From Bacteroidales bacterium SW299 (GTDB lineage: Bacteria > Bacteroidota > Bacteroidia > Bacteroidales > Bacteroidaceae), in the NCBI GenBank assembly GCA_019550975.1, contig SDWH01000005.1:122837-186836 (forward strand): a stretch of DNA of 64,000 nucleotides, read 5' to 3'. The notes under the pieces are model-generated. The model saw only the letters and a list, made by a program, of their open reading frames with translations. It made no database searches and was not told where the DNA came from. Below are positions 53,269 through 62,160 of this stretch, in pieces. The position numbers and the translations under genes were made by a program. Position 1 is the first letter of the stretch; every line of letters starts with the position of its first letter.

Positions 53269-55479
53269 ATGAAAATAAAGAGTTTTCCTAACTACCTCCA
53301 GCTTGATGCGATGGATTGCGGTCCTACCTGTCTTCGCATAATAGCGAAGTATTACGGCAGGAGCTATTCCTTGCAGACCTTGCGTGATAAAAGTTTCATA
53401 ACGCGGCAAGGAGTCTCGATGCTCGGCATAAGTGATGCGGCAGAAAGCATAGGTTTCCGTACGCAGGGGGTGCGTATCACTTTGAGCAGGCTGATAGAGG
53501 ATATGCCGCTGCCGTGCATACTGCACTGGAACCAGAACCATTTTGTGGTGTGTTACGAGATAAGAGGGAAGGAGGGAAACCGTTATTTCAGAATATCTGA
53601 TCCTGCGCGCGGAAAGTATAGGATAGATGAACAGGGATTCCGCAAATGCTGGTGTTCTACAAAAGACGGAAACGAGGAGGCCGGAACGGCACTGGCTTTA
53701 AGTCCTTCCCCTGAATTTTATGAGCAGGAGGATGAAAGGATGGATGGAAACCGGAATATCGGCTACTTCTTCCGGTATCTGTTTCCTTATAAGTCGCAGC
53801 TGTTGCAGCTTGTGATAGGGATAATGCTTGGAAGTATCTTTTCGCTTATTCTTCCTTTCCTTACTCAGGCCGTAGTGGACCAGGGGATAAGCAATAACAA
53901 TCTGAATCTGATTACTCTGATACTGGTAGCGCAGCTCGTATTGGCTGTTACGCAGACCGGGGTCAGTTTCATTCAAAGCTGGATAACTCTGCACATGAAC
54001 ACGCGGATAAGCATTGCGCTTATTTCGGATTTCCTGATGAAGCTGATGAAGTTGCCTCTTCACTTCTTCGACAGCAAGAATATAGGCGATATCATGCAGC
54101 GCATAGGCGACCATAGCCGTATTCAGGCTTTTATGACAGGGAATGCTTTGACTACGTTTTTTTCTTTGTTCAACTTCATCGTATTTGCATTTATTCTGGT
54201 CTATTATGATGTGCAGATTCTGCTGGTTTTCATTGTGGGAAACACACTGTATGTATTGTGGATTGTTTTCTTTATGCGCTACAGAAGAAAACTGGACAAT
54301 GCACGCTTTACGCAGTCTTCTGTGAATCAGAGCAACATGGTGCAGATGATAACCGGCATGCAGGAAATCAAGCTGAACAACTGTGAGAAACAGCAAAGGT
54401 GGCTTTGGGAAAGCATACAGGTGAAGCTTTTCAAGATAAGCATCAAGAGTACGGCGTTGGGCCAGTACCAGCAGATAGGCTCAATCTTTTTCAGCCGCAC
54501 AACGGGGTTGCTGATTTCCTATATATCCGCAAGGGCTGTGATAGAAGGGGAGATAACGCTTGGCATGATGATGTCGGTCAGCTACATAATAGGCCAGCTG
54601 TCGGCGCCTGTAGGGCAGATCATCGGCTTTGCGCAGTCTTTGCAGGATGCCAAGATAAGTCTTGAAAGGCTCAATGAGATACATAACAGGGAGGATGAAG
54701 AACAGAATCGGGACGAGCGTATCAATGAGATTCCGGAAAGCGGAAGCCTCAGGCTGGACGGAGTGTGCTTCAGCTATGACGGTTCGGACAGGGAATACAT
54801 ATTGAAAGACATAAACATCGAGATACCGAGGCATAAGGTGACTGCTATAGTCGGAGCAAGCGGAAGCGGGAAGACTACCATTATAAAGCTTCTGCTTGGA
54901 TTCTATAATCCGAACAAAGGAAGTCTGAAGATAGGGAACGTGGACTTGAAGGATATCAATCCGCACCTTTGGCGGCATAGCACGGGGGCTGTCATGCAGG
55001 ATGGATTTATCTTTTCTGATACGATAGCCCGCAACATCGCTCTTGGAACTGATGCTATAGACCGTGAACGTCTGTACCACGCTGTTGAAGCTGCGTGCAT
55101 CCGCGATTTCATAGAGTCCCTTCCGCTGAAATACAATACAAGGATAGGAATGGAAGGAAACGGCATCAGCCAGGGTCAGAAACAGCGGATACTTATAGCA
55201 AGAGCAATCTATAAGAATCCGGAATTTCTTTTCTTTGATGAAGCTACAAATGCGCTGGATGCAAACAATGAGCGTGCCATAATGGATAATTTGAATGGAT
55301 TCTATAAAGGAAAGACTGTGGTGGTCGTGGCGCACCGCCTGAGTACCGTGCAGAATGCGGACAACATAATCGTGCTTGATAACGGAGCGGTGGCAGAGGA
55401 AGGCACACACAGTGAACTTTCAAAGTTGAAGGGAATTTACTACAAACTCGTAAAGAACCAGCTTGAACTTGGTTTATGA
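53269..55479 (+). CDS. Peptidase-containing ABC transporter (C39 domain, bacteriocin-type exporter)
   Basis: The 736-residue protein combines three modules: an N-terminal C39 cysteine protease (1-140) with catalytic Cys17 (DAMDCGPTC), His91 (HFVVC) and Asp111 (SDPARG), a six-helix membrane domain (about 170-450), and an ATPase (about 480-735) with Walker A GASGSGKTT, signature SQGQKQRILIARAI and Walker B FLFFDEATNALD. It would cut double-glycine leaders and export the peptides. The start was chosen so the protein begins MKIKSFPNYLQLDAMDC. Codon choice is rich in ATA and AGG, unlike flanking genes. Its precursor peptide is not visible nearby. Confidence 0.92.
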   Translation: MKIKSFPNYLQLDAMDCGPTCLRIIAKYYGRSYSLQTLRDKSFITRQGVSMLGISDAAESIGFRTQGVRITLSRLIEDMPLPCILHWNQNHFVVCYEIRGKEGNRYFRISDPARGKYRIDEQGFRKCWCSTKDGNEEAGTALALSPSPEFYEQEDERMDGNRNIGYFFRYLFPYKSQLLQLVIGIMLGSIFSLILPFLTQAVVDQGISNNNLNLITLILVAQLVLAVTQTGVSFIQSWITLHMNTRISIALISDFLMKLMKLPLHFFDSKNIGDIMQRIGDHSRIQAFMTGNALTTFFSLFNFIVFAFILVYYDVQILLVFIVGNTLYVLWIVFFMRYRRKLDNARFTQSSVNQSNMVQMITGMQEIKLNNCEKQQRWLWESIQVKLFKISIKSTALGQYQQIGSIFFSRTTGLLISYISARAVIEGEITLGMMMSVSYIIGQLSAPVGQIIGFAQSLQDAKISLERLNEIHNREDEEQNRDERINEIPESGSLRLDGVCFSYDGSDREYILKDINIEIPRHKVTAIVGASGSGKTTIIKLLLGFYNPNKGSLKIGNVDLKDINPHLWRHSTGAVMQDGFIFSDTIARNIALGTDAIDRERLYHAVEAACIRDFIESLPLKYNTRIGMEGNGISQGQKQRILIARAIYKNPEFLFFDEATNALDANNERAIMDNLNGFYKGKTVVVVAHRLSTVQNADNIIVLDNGAVAEEGTHSELSKLKGIYYKLVKNQLELGL

Positions 55480-56796
55480 ATGCATATGGAAGACAAGAAA
55501 CATGACATAGAACTGAGAAGCGAGGAATTTCAGGAGGTGCTGAGCAGTGTCCCGTCATGGATATTGAGATGGGGAATAACTGTTGTGGCAATCATAATGT
55601 TTCTGCTTATAGCAGGCAGTGCCGTTTTCAAATATCCGGACGTCATCTCTTCTGCTGTAGAGCTTACGGGGGTAAGGCCTGCGGTGACTGTCGTTGCAAG
55701 ATACAGCGGGAAGATACAGAAACTTTACGTTAAGGACAATCAAGATGTAGAAAAGGGAATGTATCTTGCGATGATAGAAAATGATGCGCTTGCCGGAGAT
55801 GTAGCTTATTTGCGTGATTTTCTGGAAAACAATGTGCCGTGGACTGCTGACTCGGTTGCACTTCCGAAAAGAGATCTTATACTTGGAGGATTTCAGAATG
55901 TATATTCGTCATATTATACGACTTTGTCCGAATACAAGCGTTTCATTGTATTTGACTATTACAGAACTAAAGTCAACATGATGAGGCGGAGGATAACAAA
56001 GAATATAGATTATTCGGAGAATATGAAAAAGCAGGAGAGATTGATGAAGATACAGCTTGGCATCAGCCATAAGCAATATGAAAGGGATTCGCTGCTTCAT
56101 CTCAAGGGGCTTGTTTCTGACCTGGAACTTGAAAATAGCTACGGGTCATATATCCAGAACCGGCTTTCGTATGAAAATATAGTGTCAGGTCTTGAAAGTC
56201 AGGATATTCAGATAACGCAACAGTATGAAACACTATATGACACGGAGTATCAGTATCTTGATAAAAAGGATGAGCTGGAGTTGCAGTTGAAATCTCTTTT
56301 CATGCAGCTGCAAACGGATATAAGAAACTGGGAACTGACCTATGTTCTGAAGTCCCCTATCAAAGGGAAAGTGACGTTTACCAATTATTGGGTGGAAAAC
56401 CAAAATATTTCATCCGGAGAAGAGGCTTTCAGCATTGTGCCGTACAATAAGGGGGAATTGATAGGAAAGGCGTTCTTGCCTATCGAACGTTCCGGCAAGG
56501 TGAAGCCCGGACAACGGGTGAACATACGTTTCAGTAATTTTCCGGATACGGAGTTTGGCATGGTTAACGGTACGGTAAGGAATATATCTCTAGTGCCGGT
56601 GAAAATGAACGAAACAAGTTATTATATTGTGGAAATCTCATTTCCTGACGGGCTTCTCACTACATATAACAGAACTTTGCCTTTTGTTCCAGGCATGGAA
56701 GGTCAGGCGGATATTATAACAGATGACTTTTCATTGCTGGAACGTTTTGTCTTTCCTATAAAAAAGATACTGACAGAACAGGTTGCAGTGCATTAA
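55480..56796 (+). CDS. HlyD-family secretion adaptor of the peptide exporter
   Basis: The 438-residue protein has a cytosolic N-terminus, one membrane helix (about 28-47, WGITVVAIIMFLLIAGSAVF), a split biotinyl-lipoyl region (VTVVARYSGKIQKLYVKDNQ), a long coiled-coil arm (about 120-270) and a beta domain with VKPGQRVNIRFSNFPDTEFG. It follows the peptidase transporter without any gap, as in type I secretion operons, and would dock onto a TolC-type channel encoded elsewhere. It shares the ATA-rich codon use. An alternative ATG lies two codons downstream. Confidence 0.9.
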   Translation: MHMEDKKHDIELRSEEFQEVLSSVPSWILRWGITVVAIIMFLLIAGSAVFKYPDVISSAVELTGVRPAVTVVARYSGKIQKLYVKDNQDVEKGMYLAMIENDALAGDVAYLRDFLENNVPWTADSVALPKRDLILGGFQNVYSSYYTTLSEYKRFIVFDYYRTKVNMMRRRITKNIDYSENMKKQERLMKIQLGISHKQYERDSLLHLKGLVSDLELENSYGSYIQNRLSYENIVSGLESQDIQITQQYETLYDTEYQYLDKKDELELQLKSLFMQLQTDIRNWELTYVLKSPIKGKVTFTNYWVENQNISSGEEAFSIVPYNKGELIGKAFLPIERSGKVKPGQRVNIRFSNFPDTEFGMVNGTVRNISLVPVKMNETSYYIVEISFPDGLLTTYNRTLPFVPGMEGQADIITDDFSLLERFVFPIKKILTEQVAVH

Positions 56797-56911
56797 CAGA
56801 TGTTTGACTGCATTTGGCGTAAGTCTGTCCGATGAGGAGAATGCTTTCTTTCATGTTAAGGCATTCGGCAATCCTGCGTAAAGAGTTGCAGGAGGTGCAG
56901 AAAAGAGTTTG

Positions 56912-56995
56912 TCTTCAGGTTAGAGATATGTATCTTTAGCCTGAAGACATCTGTTTTTAGTCTGGATTTATATATCTCTAGGCTGGAGATAAAGA
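56912..56995 (+). repeat. Dispersed 21-bp repeat array, four units
   Basis: Units begin at 56912, 56933, 56954 and 56975, exactly 21 bp apart, with cores TCTTCAGGTTAGAGAT, TCTTTAGCCTGAAGAC, TTTTTAGTCTGGATTT and TCTCTAGGCTGGAGAT. The last unit continues ATAAAGATTTTAGCGGAAAC, much like the tail of the array near 14.2 kb. Successive units are alternately sense- and antisense-like because each core is a near palindrome. Confidence 0.82.
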
Positions 56996-57003
56996 TTTTA
57001 GCG

Positions 57004-57046
57004 GAAACCGTCCGGCTTTTTCCGGGGAATTCATCCGGACGGTTTC
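57004..57046 (+). terminator. 12-bp perfect hairpin following the repeat array
   Basis: GAAACCGTCCGG and CCGGACGGTTTC pair perfectly around a 19-nt loop and are followed by GTTTGTTT. An alternative outer pairing (GCGGAAAC with GTTTCCGC, 57001-57058) exists. It may end the exporter transcript or be part of the repeat element. Confidence 0.55.
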
Positions 57047-57120
57047 GTTTGTTTCCGCATTGGACTCGTGTTCAGATAAGGGTTCTTCGGACTCTGTGAA
57101 AGGGGAAATGGGGTAAAATC

Positions 57121-57150
57121 GTGCGAAAAATGTGCTCAATTTGTGCGATT
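57121..57150 (+). promoter_or_regulatory. Three GTGC motifs spaced 11 bp, possible regulator site
   Basis: GTGC occurs at 57121, 57132 and 57143, exactly one helical turn apart, with flanking GTGCGA in the first and third copies. The set ends about 20 bp before the -33 box of the M60 operon, a suitable place for an activator or repressor. Confidence 0.4.
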
Positions 57151-57169
57151 GGCAGATTGATGCACTTGT

Positions 57170-57202
57170 TTTGTAACCTTAAATTATATTCTTTTATTTT
57201 TA
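57170..57202 (+). promoter_or_regulatory. Promoter of the M60-SusC-SusD operon
   Basis: TTTG (57170-57173) and TATTTTTA (57195-57202) are 21 bp apart; the -7 box has one mismatch to TAnnTTTG. The leader to the ATG is about 40 bp. Confidence 0.65.
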
Positions 57203-57245
57203 CGGATAATTTTGTGATGCTTTAAAACTTTAAAAAATAATTAAT

Positions 57246-59231
57246 ATGAAAACAGAAAAGAAAAGGATGTATTGGGATGTGTCCCGCATCTGTTGTTGGA
57301 TTGCATTGCTGTTTTTTGCTGCCGGATGCGATGCAAAAGACGATGCGGCAGATACGCCGGTTCCGGACAATTGGATTCAGAACTTGCCGGAAGAGGTAAC
57401 TTTCAATGTGCAGGGCGGAGAGCGTGAGGTGACATTTAATGTGGCTGAGGGGGTAGATTTGTCGCATATAGGATGTATCATGGAAGAGGCCAATAGAAAA
57501 TGGTGTGATGTAACATTGGACGAAGGCACAATGAGTATCAAGGTGCCCCCTTCTTCTTATTATCGCTCGGCTGTCCTTACGCTGGTTTATGATGAAAGCC
57601 ACAGACAGACGCTGACGGTGAAGCAGGATGCCGACTTCTCGGCTTATTTCCAGGATGAAACTTGTGCGGAGTTGAGGGAAGGCTTGACGGACGAAGAAAT
57701 TGCCGCTATTCCAAGTGACCAGATACGCGAACTGGCATTGGCTATGAAGGCAGGCAACTATGATCCGGAATTCCGTGCGGCTGTTTATCGTCCGTATCAG
57801 GATCCGACAATTATGGCTGATGCCAACAAGACTTCAAGATACAGCCAGTGCGATAATCCGACCGGCATTTTCGCCGAAAAGGACGAAACCTTATATATAT
57901 GGGTAGGCAAGCTGTATGAGGGGGCAAACCTCCAGCTGATGTTCTTGGGACTGGACGGAGGATATGGCAACCAGGGCAAGCTGACGCTGGTGCAGGGACT
58001 GAACAAGGTTGTGGCTCCTATCACCGGAGAAATTTATGTGCAGAACTTTGTGACTGACGACATACCGTTAGTGCTTGATACGGATGAGGCCAGACAGCAG
58101 GCTGCCGCCAAATCGGTTGCCATCCATTTCCTGTTCGGCAAGGTGAACGGTTATTTTGATATTCAGAAGCACACGAAAGCAGACTGGGACCGCATTTTGG
58201 ACATTGCCATAAATTCCGGTTACGGCTATATCGACCTGCTGGGAAAGCGTGCGCAGATTACTTGGGAAGCCAAGCAGTTTAAAGACAATGAAAGCAGAGC
58301 GGGAAGGACTATTACGGGGACAGACGTTACAGATGACGGCAATACCGATAAAGATGAAATCTGGAAGATTATCGAAACTTACGACAACCTTGTTTACTGG
58401 GAACAGGAGTTTGCCGGTCTGGTCAAATATAACCGCATGTTCAATAACCGCTTGCATTTCTGCATAGATAACACAGCTTCTTCTCCCAATGCGTCGAACT
58501 ACCGCACGGTTTATCCTGCCAAAATTACAAGTCCGTATAATGGGGAAATGTTCTTTGAGCCGAATGCATTCAAGGCACGTTTGTGGGGGCCGGCTCATGA
58601 GGCAGGACACGTCAACCAAGTCAGACCGGGTGCCAAATGGGCCGGAATGACTGAGGTTACAAACAATATCTATTGTCTTTATGCCCAGGAAAAAGTTGGT
58701 GCAAACTGCAAGCTGCAGGTGGACAAGATTAATCCGAAAGATGAGAATGGAGTATCTCAGGGCAGTGATATCATTTATAATGCCGCTACAAAGCTGATTG
58801 TTGACGGAGAACGTGCTCATTGTTTGCCGGGCATCAGCAGCATTACACGCGAAACGCAGTTGGTTCCGTTCTGGCAGCTTTATCTCTATATCGTGAAAGC
58901 GCGCGGACAGGAAGATTTCTATAAGGATCTTTATGAATATTTCCGTGAAAACGAAAGTCCGAGCGAAAAGGGGCAGAACGCGGGGCTGGATCAGCTGGAC
59001 TTTGTGCGTCAGGCATGCCGCATTTCCAATCTGAACCTTATCGACTTTTTTACGAAATGGGGCTTCCTGCGTCCGTGCAACGCTACGCTGAATGACTACG
59101 GAAATAAGGATTTTGTTGTGTCGCAGGCGGATATTGACGCATTGGTCAAAGAAATTGAGAGTGCCGGATATGATGAGCCTGCCGCTGATATCTATAAGAT
59201 TACCGATAATACATGGCAGAGCTATAAATAG
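57246..59231 (+). CDS. M60-like zinc metallopeptidase with BACON-type N-terminal domain, lipoprotein
   Basis: The 661-residue product has a lipobox (LLFFAAGCDAK, Cys near residue 27), an Ig-like BACON-type domain (about 45-125, with EVTFNVQGGEREVTFNV) and an M60/enhancin-like catalytic domain. The zinc site is HEAGH at 451-455 with a downstream glutamate, Glu470, in GMTEVTNN. M60 peptidases of gut bacteria cleave mucins and other O-glycoproteins. It is the first gene before SusC and SusD, so it is probably a surface mucinase-type enzyme that feeds that uptake pair. Confidence 0.88.
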   Translation: MKTEKKRMYWDVSRICCWIALLFFAAGCDAKDDAADTPVPDNWIQNLPEEVTFNVQGGEREVTFNVAEGVDLSHIGCIMEEANRKWCDVTLDEGTMSIKVPPSSYYRSAVLTLVYDESHRQTLTVKQDADFSAYFQDETCAELREGLTDEEIAAIPSDQIRELALAMKAGNYDPEFRAAVYRPYQDPTIMADANKTSRYSQCDNPTGIFAEKDETLYIWVGKLYEGANLQLMFLGLDGGYGNQGKLTLVQGLNKVVAPITGEIYVQNFVTDDIPLVLDTDEARQQAAAKSVAIHFLFGKVNGYFDIQKHTKADWDRILDIAINSGYGYIDLLGKRAQITWEAKQFKDNESRAGRTITGTDVTDDGNTDKDEIWKIIETYDNLVYWEQEFAGLVKYNRMFNNRLHFCIDNTASSPNASNYRTVYPAKITSPYNGEMFFEPNAFKARLWGPAHEAGHVNQVRPGAKWAGMTEVTNNIYCLYAQEKVGANCKLQVDKINPKDENGVSQGSDIIYNAATKLIVDGERAHCLPGISSITRETQLVPFWQLYLYIVKARGQEDFYKDLYEYFRENESPSEKGQNAGLDQLDFVRQACRISNLNLIDFFTKWGFLRPCNATLNDYGNKDFVVSQADIDALVKEIESAGYDEPAADIYKITDNTWQSYK

Positions 59232-59278
59232 GGTTATTTGACTTGAAAATGAAAAACACTTCTACATTTTAAAATCGT

Positions 59279-62140
59279 ATGGGAAATATAAAAAGAATGA
59301 ACACTCTTGGCAAAAAAAGTTGCCTTGCGCTTTGCTTGTTGTGCGCCGCCCATTTTGTTGCGGCTCAAGACAGTGGAGGAAGTGATGTGGATCTTGAGAA
59401 GCTGAGTGAAACTGTAAACGTATTGCAGGGAGCGCAAGATCCGGAACTGACGCTTCAGTCCGTTTCTACGGTATCCGGAAAGAGGCTGGAACACCGTCCG
59501 GTGTTTATGATGGAGTCAACGTTAGACGGCGTGCTTCCCGGTTTGTATGTTGATATGAGCCAGGGATATCCCACGGAGCAGCGTTCGTTGTCGGTGCGCG
59601 GAACTACTCCGATTATTCTGGTTGACGGCATTCCCCGTTCGGACGTGAATCTTCCGGCCAGCCAGATTGAATCGGTTTCCGTCATTAAGGACGGACTGGG
59701 GCTGTCGATGATGGGGATGTCGAGCGGAAACGGCGTGGTCTATATCAAGACGAAACGCGGACAGTATTCCAGTCTGAAGATTGATTTTACCGCCCAATTG
59801 GCGTTCAACCGGCAGATATTCCGTCCCGACTTCCTGGATTCATACAGCTGGGCTTCCATGCTGAATGAGGCGCTGGTGAACGACGGCAGGCAGCCGCTGT
59901 ACAGTCAGACCGACCTGGAACTGTACCGCACGGGTGCAAGTCCGTATACGCATCCCAATGTGGACTGGCAGGATGTGCTGCTGCGCAATACGGCGCCCAC
60001 CCAGCAGTACAACCTTAATTTGTCGGGCGGCGGAAAGACAGCCCGTTATTTCATCGACCTGAATGTGTACGATCAGGCTGGTTTCCTGAATCAGGACAAT
60101 TCGCTGAACTCGTATCAGACACGCGAAAACTTCAAGAAATATTCTTTGCGCGTCAATACGGACATCTCCATAACCGACCATACACTGCTGAAAGTGGGTC
60201 TGTTCGGCCAGATGTTCCGCGAAACGACTCCGGGAAAGGCGATGATGGGAAGCATCTACCGCGACATGTATACCATTCCGAACAATGCGTTCCCCGTGTT
60301 CAATCCGGACGGTACATTGGGCGGAACGCCTGTCTATGCGGATGACAACCTTTACGGTCAGACTATTCTTTCGGGGTATAACCTTTATCCGAAGACGGAC
60401 TTCAATCTCGACATTTCGTTGGAACATCATTTCCAGGGCAGACTGAAAGGGCTGTATCTCAGCGGAACTTATTCTTATAACTCTTCTTACCGTGAGAACC
60501 TGGAGAGAAGCAAAACTTTCGCTGTCTATTCGTACTGGAAGGATCCTACCAATCCCAATGCGGAAGAAGTCTATCAGCAGATGGCTTCAGCAGGAGCGCA
60601 GAACAATAAAACGAGTTACAGCAGACTGAACCGCATGCAGTATGCGGAGTTTGCGCTGGGGTATGACTTCCATATCGCGAAGCACAACTTCAAGACCAAG
60701 GCGCTGTATGCCTATAACGACTATATGGTCAGTGCCAAGAACATTCCTCTGCGCAAGAATGCTTTCAGCTTCCGTGCGGAATACAACTATGACCGCCGTT
60801 TCTTGGCCGAGTTCGCCATGTCGGGCATGAGTCTGAATACGCTGAAGCCGGGACACCAGTGGGGAGCTTTCCCATCGGCCGGAATCGGCTGGAACCTGCA
60901 CAAGGAGAAATGGTTCGATGTGCCGGCCATTAACGCTATGAAGCTCAGAGCTACGTTCGGACTGAACGGAAGCGACGGAACGGGTGCCTATTATAGAAGC
61001 GGTACGGGTACGTTGAGCAATTACTACTACAATTATCTGAAGTATTACAGCTATCCGAAAAACACGAATGCTTATTTCGGGAAAACTCCGGCAGGAAATG
61101 CGATACTTACGGAGTCGAACATGCCGTATGTAGTTCAGTGGGAAAAGAGAACCCGGTGGAATGCGGGCGTAGACATGGAACTGTTCAACCACAGCCTGTT
61201 CGTAACGGCAGAATATTTCCGTATTAACTATTCGGATAACCTGTCGATTCCTGCAGGAAAGGGAAGCAATAGCGTCATCGGTATGACGTTGCCTTACCAG
61301 AACATCGCAAAGAGCAGGCGCAGCGGGCTTGAGCTGGATTTGACCTATAACAAGAAGTGGAATGACTTTTCGTTCACGGCAAGCGCCAATGCCACCCTCT
61401 ATTGGACGAAGATACTTGCCAACGGCGAGAATCAATATCCGGAAGCGTATATGCAGCGTGTGGGCGAGCCGATCAGCCAGGTTTTCGGCTATGTGTGTGA
61501 CGGATTCTTCCAGAACCAGGAAGAAATCGACCAGTATCTGGACATTACCAGTATTCCGGACTATAAACCCCAGCCGGGTGACCTGAAATACCGTGACCTT
61601 AACGGTGACCATGTGCTGGACGGAAAAGACGTGACAGGCATCGGAACACGCGGGCCGCTGGTTGACTACGGTATTTTCCTGGGTGCTGAATGGAAAGGGC
61701 TTGCATTCTCGATGCAGTGGTCGGGCCGCGGCAATGTGCAGACCACTTCCAAGACAATGCCTTTCACCTCCAATGCGCAGGGAAGCTACGGACAGGCTTT
61801 AGTGGAGCATCTCGACTATTGGACTCCTGAAAATCGGGATGCCAGCTATCCCCGTCTGTCAATCGGAAATTCGTATAACGAGCGCACTTCAACGTTCTGG
61901 CTGCAGAATGCAAGCTACTTGCGCCTGAAGAATGTGGAGATTTCTTATACCTTGCCTCAGAAGTGGACGAAGCCTATCCATATCAGCGGCCTGAAATTCT
62001 TTGTCAACGGTTATAACCTGCTGGCAATATGCGGCATCAAGGATCGTGACCCGGAACTGCTGAGCTTCACCAACGGAACAAGTTACGGCATTATTCCGAA
62101 TACCAAGGCCTACAATGTCGGCATTAACATTCAATTCTAA
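59279..62140 (+). CDS. SusC/RagA-family TonB-dependent outer membrane transporter
   Basis: The 953-residue protein has a signal peptide (LALCLLCAAHFVAAQDSG), a plug domain (about 55-165: LPGLYVDMSQGYPTEQRSLS, then VRGTTPIILVDGIPRSDV and GNGVVYIKTKRG) and a 22-strand barrel ending AYNVGINIQF. The carboxypeptidase-regulatory domain that usually precedes the plug in SusC proteins is missing; the short SGGSDVDLEKLSETVNVLQG stretch may hold the TonB box. With the SusD next door it would import a glycan or glycopeptide released by the M60 enzyme. Confidence 0.93.
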   Translation: MGNIKRMNTLGKKSCLALCLLCAAHFVAAQDSGGSDVDLEKLSETVNVLQGAQDPELTLQSVSTVSGKRLEHRPVFMMESTLDGVLPGLYVDMSQGYPTEQRSLSVRGTTPIILVDGIPRSDVNLPASQIESVSVIKDGLGLSMMGMSSGNGVVYIKTKRGQYSSLKIDFTAQLAFNRQIFRPDFLDSYSWASMLNEALVNDGRQPLYSQTDLELYRTGASPYTHPNVDWQDVLLRNTAPTQQYNLNLSGGGKTARYFIDLNVYDQAGFLNQDNSLNSYQTRENFKKYSLRVNTDISITDHTLLKVGLFGQMFRETTPGKAMMGSIYRDMYTIPNNAFPVFNPDGTLGGTPVYADDNLYGQTILSGYNLYPKTDFNLDISLEHHFQGRLKGLYLSGTYSYNSSYRENLERSKTFAVYSYWKDPTNPNAEEVYQQMASAGAQNNKTSYSRLNRMQYAEFALGYDFHIAKHNFKTKALYAYNDYMVSAKNIPLRKNAFSFRAEYNYDRRFLAEFAMSGMSLNTLKPGHQWGAFPSAGIGWNLHKEKWFDVPAINAMKLRATFGLNGSDGTGAYYRSGTGTLSNYYYNYLKYYSYPKNTNAYFGKTPAGNAILTESNMPYVVQWEKRTRWNAGVDMELFNHSLFVTAEYFRINYSDNLSIPAGKGSNSVIGMTLPYQNIAKSRRSGLELDLTYNKKWNDFSFTASANATLYWTKILANGENQYPEAYMQRVGEPISQVFGYVCDGFFQNQEEIDQYLDITSIPDYKPQPGDLKYRDLNGDHVLDGKDVTGIGTRGPLVDYGIFLGAEWKGLAFSMQWSGRGNVQTTSKTMPFTSNAQGSYGQALVEHLDYWTPENRDASYPRLSIGNSYNERTSTFWLQNASYLRLKNVEISYTLPQKWTKPIHISGLKFFVNGYNLLAICGIKDRDPELLSFTNGTSYGIIPNTKAYNVGINIQF

Positions 62141-62160
62141 CAAAATCGAATAGAAACAAT

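Larger units (their letters stand above)
56797..57245. other. Long gap between the exporter operon and the M60-SusCD operon
   Basis: No gene is seen. The stretch contains a GAATGC/GCATTC hairpin (about 56839-56868), a four-unit 21-bp repeat array, a perfect 12-bp hairpin, three phased GTGC motifs and a promoter, so it is densely structured. Confidence 0.7.

Noticed and set aside
52622..53269. Precursor peptide with a double-glycine leader for the C39 exporter
   Set aside because: All frames between the dismutase gene and the transporter were read by eye; none shows a leader ending in GG followed by a short core.
56912..56995. CRISPR array or minisatellite inside a coding region
   Set aside because: The 21-bp units have no spacers, the surrounding frames are short, and no cas genes are present.
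60587..61612. A 341-codon minus-strand frame
   Set aside because: It is the antisense shadow of the SusC gene; no promoter or domain supports it.
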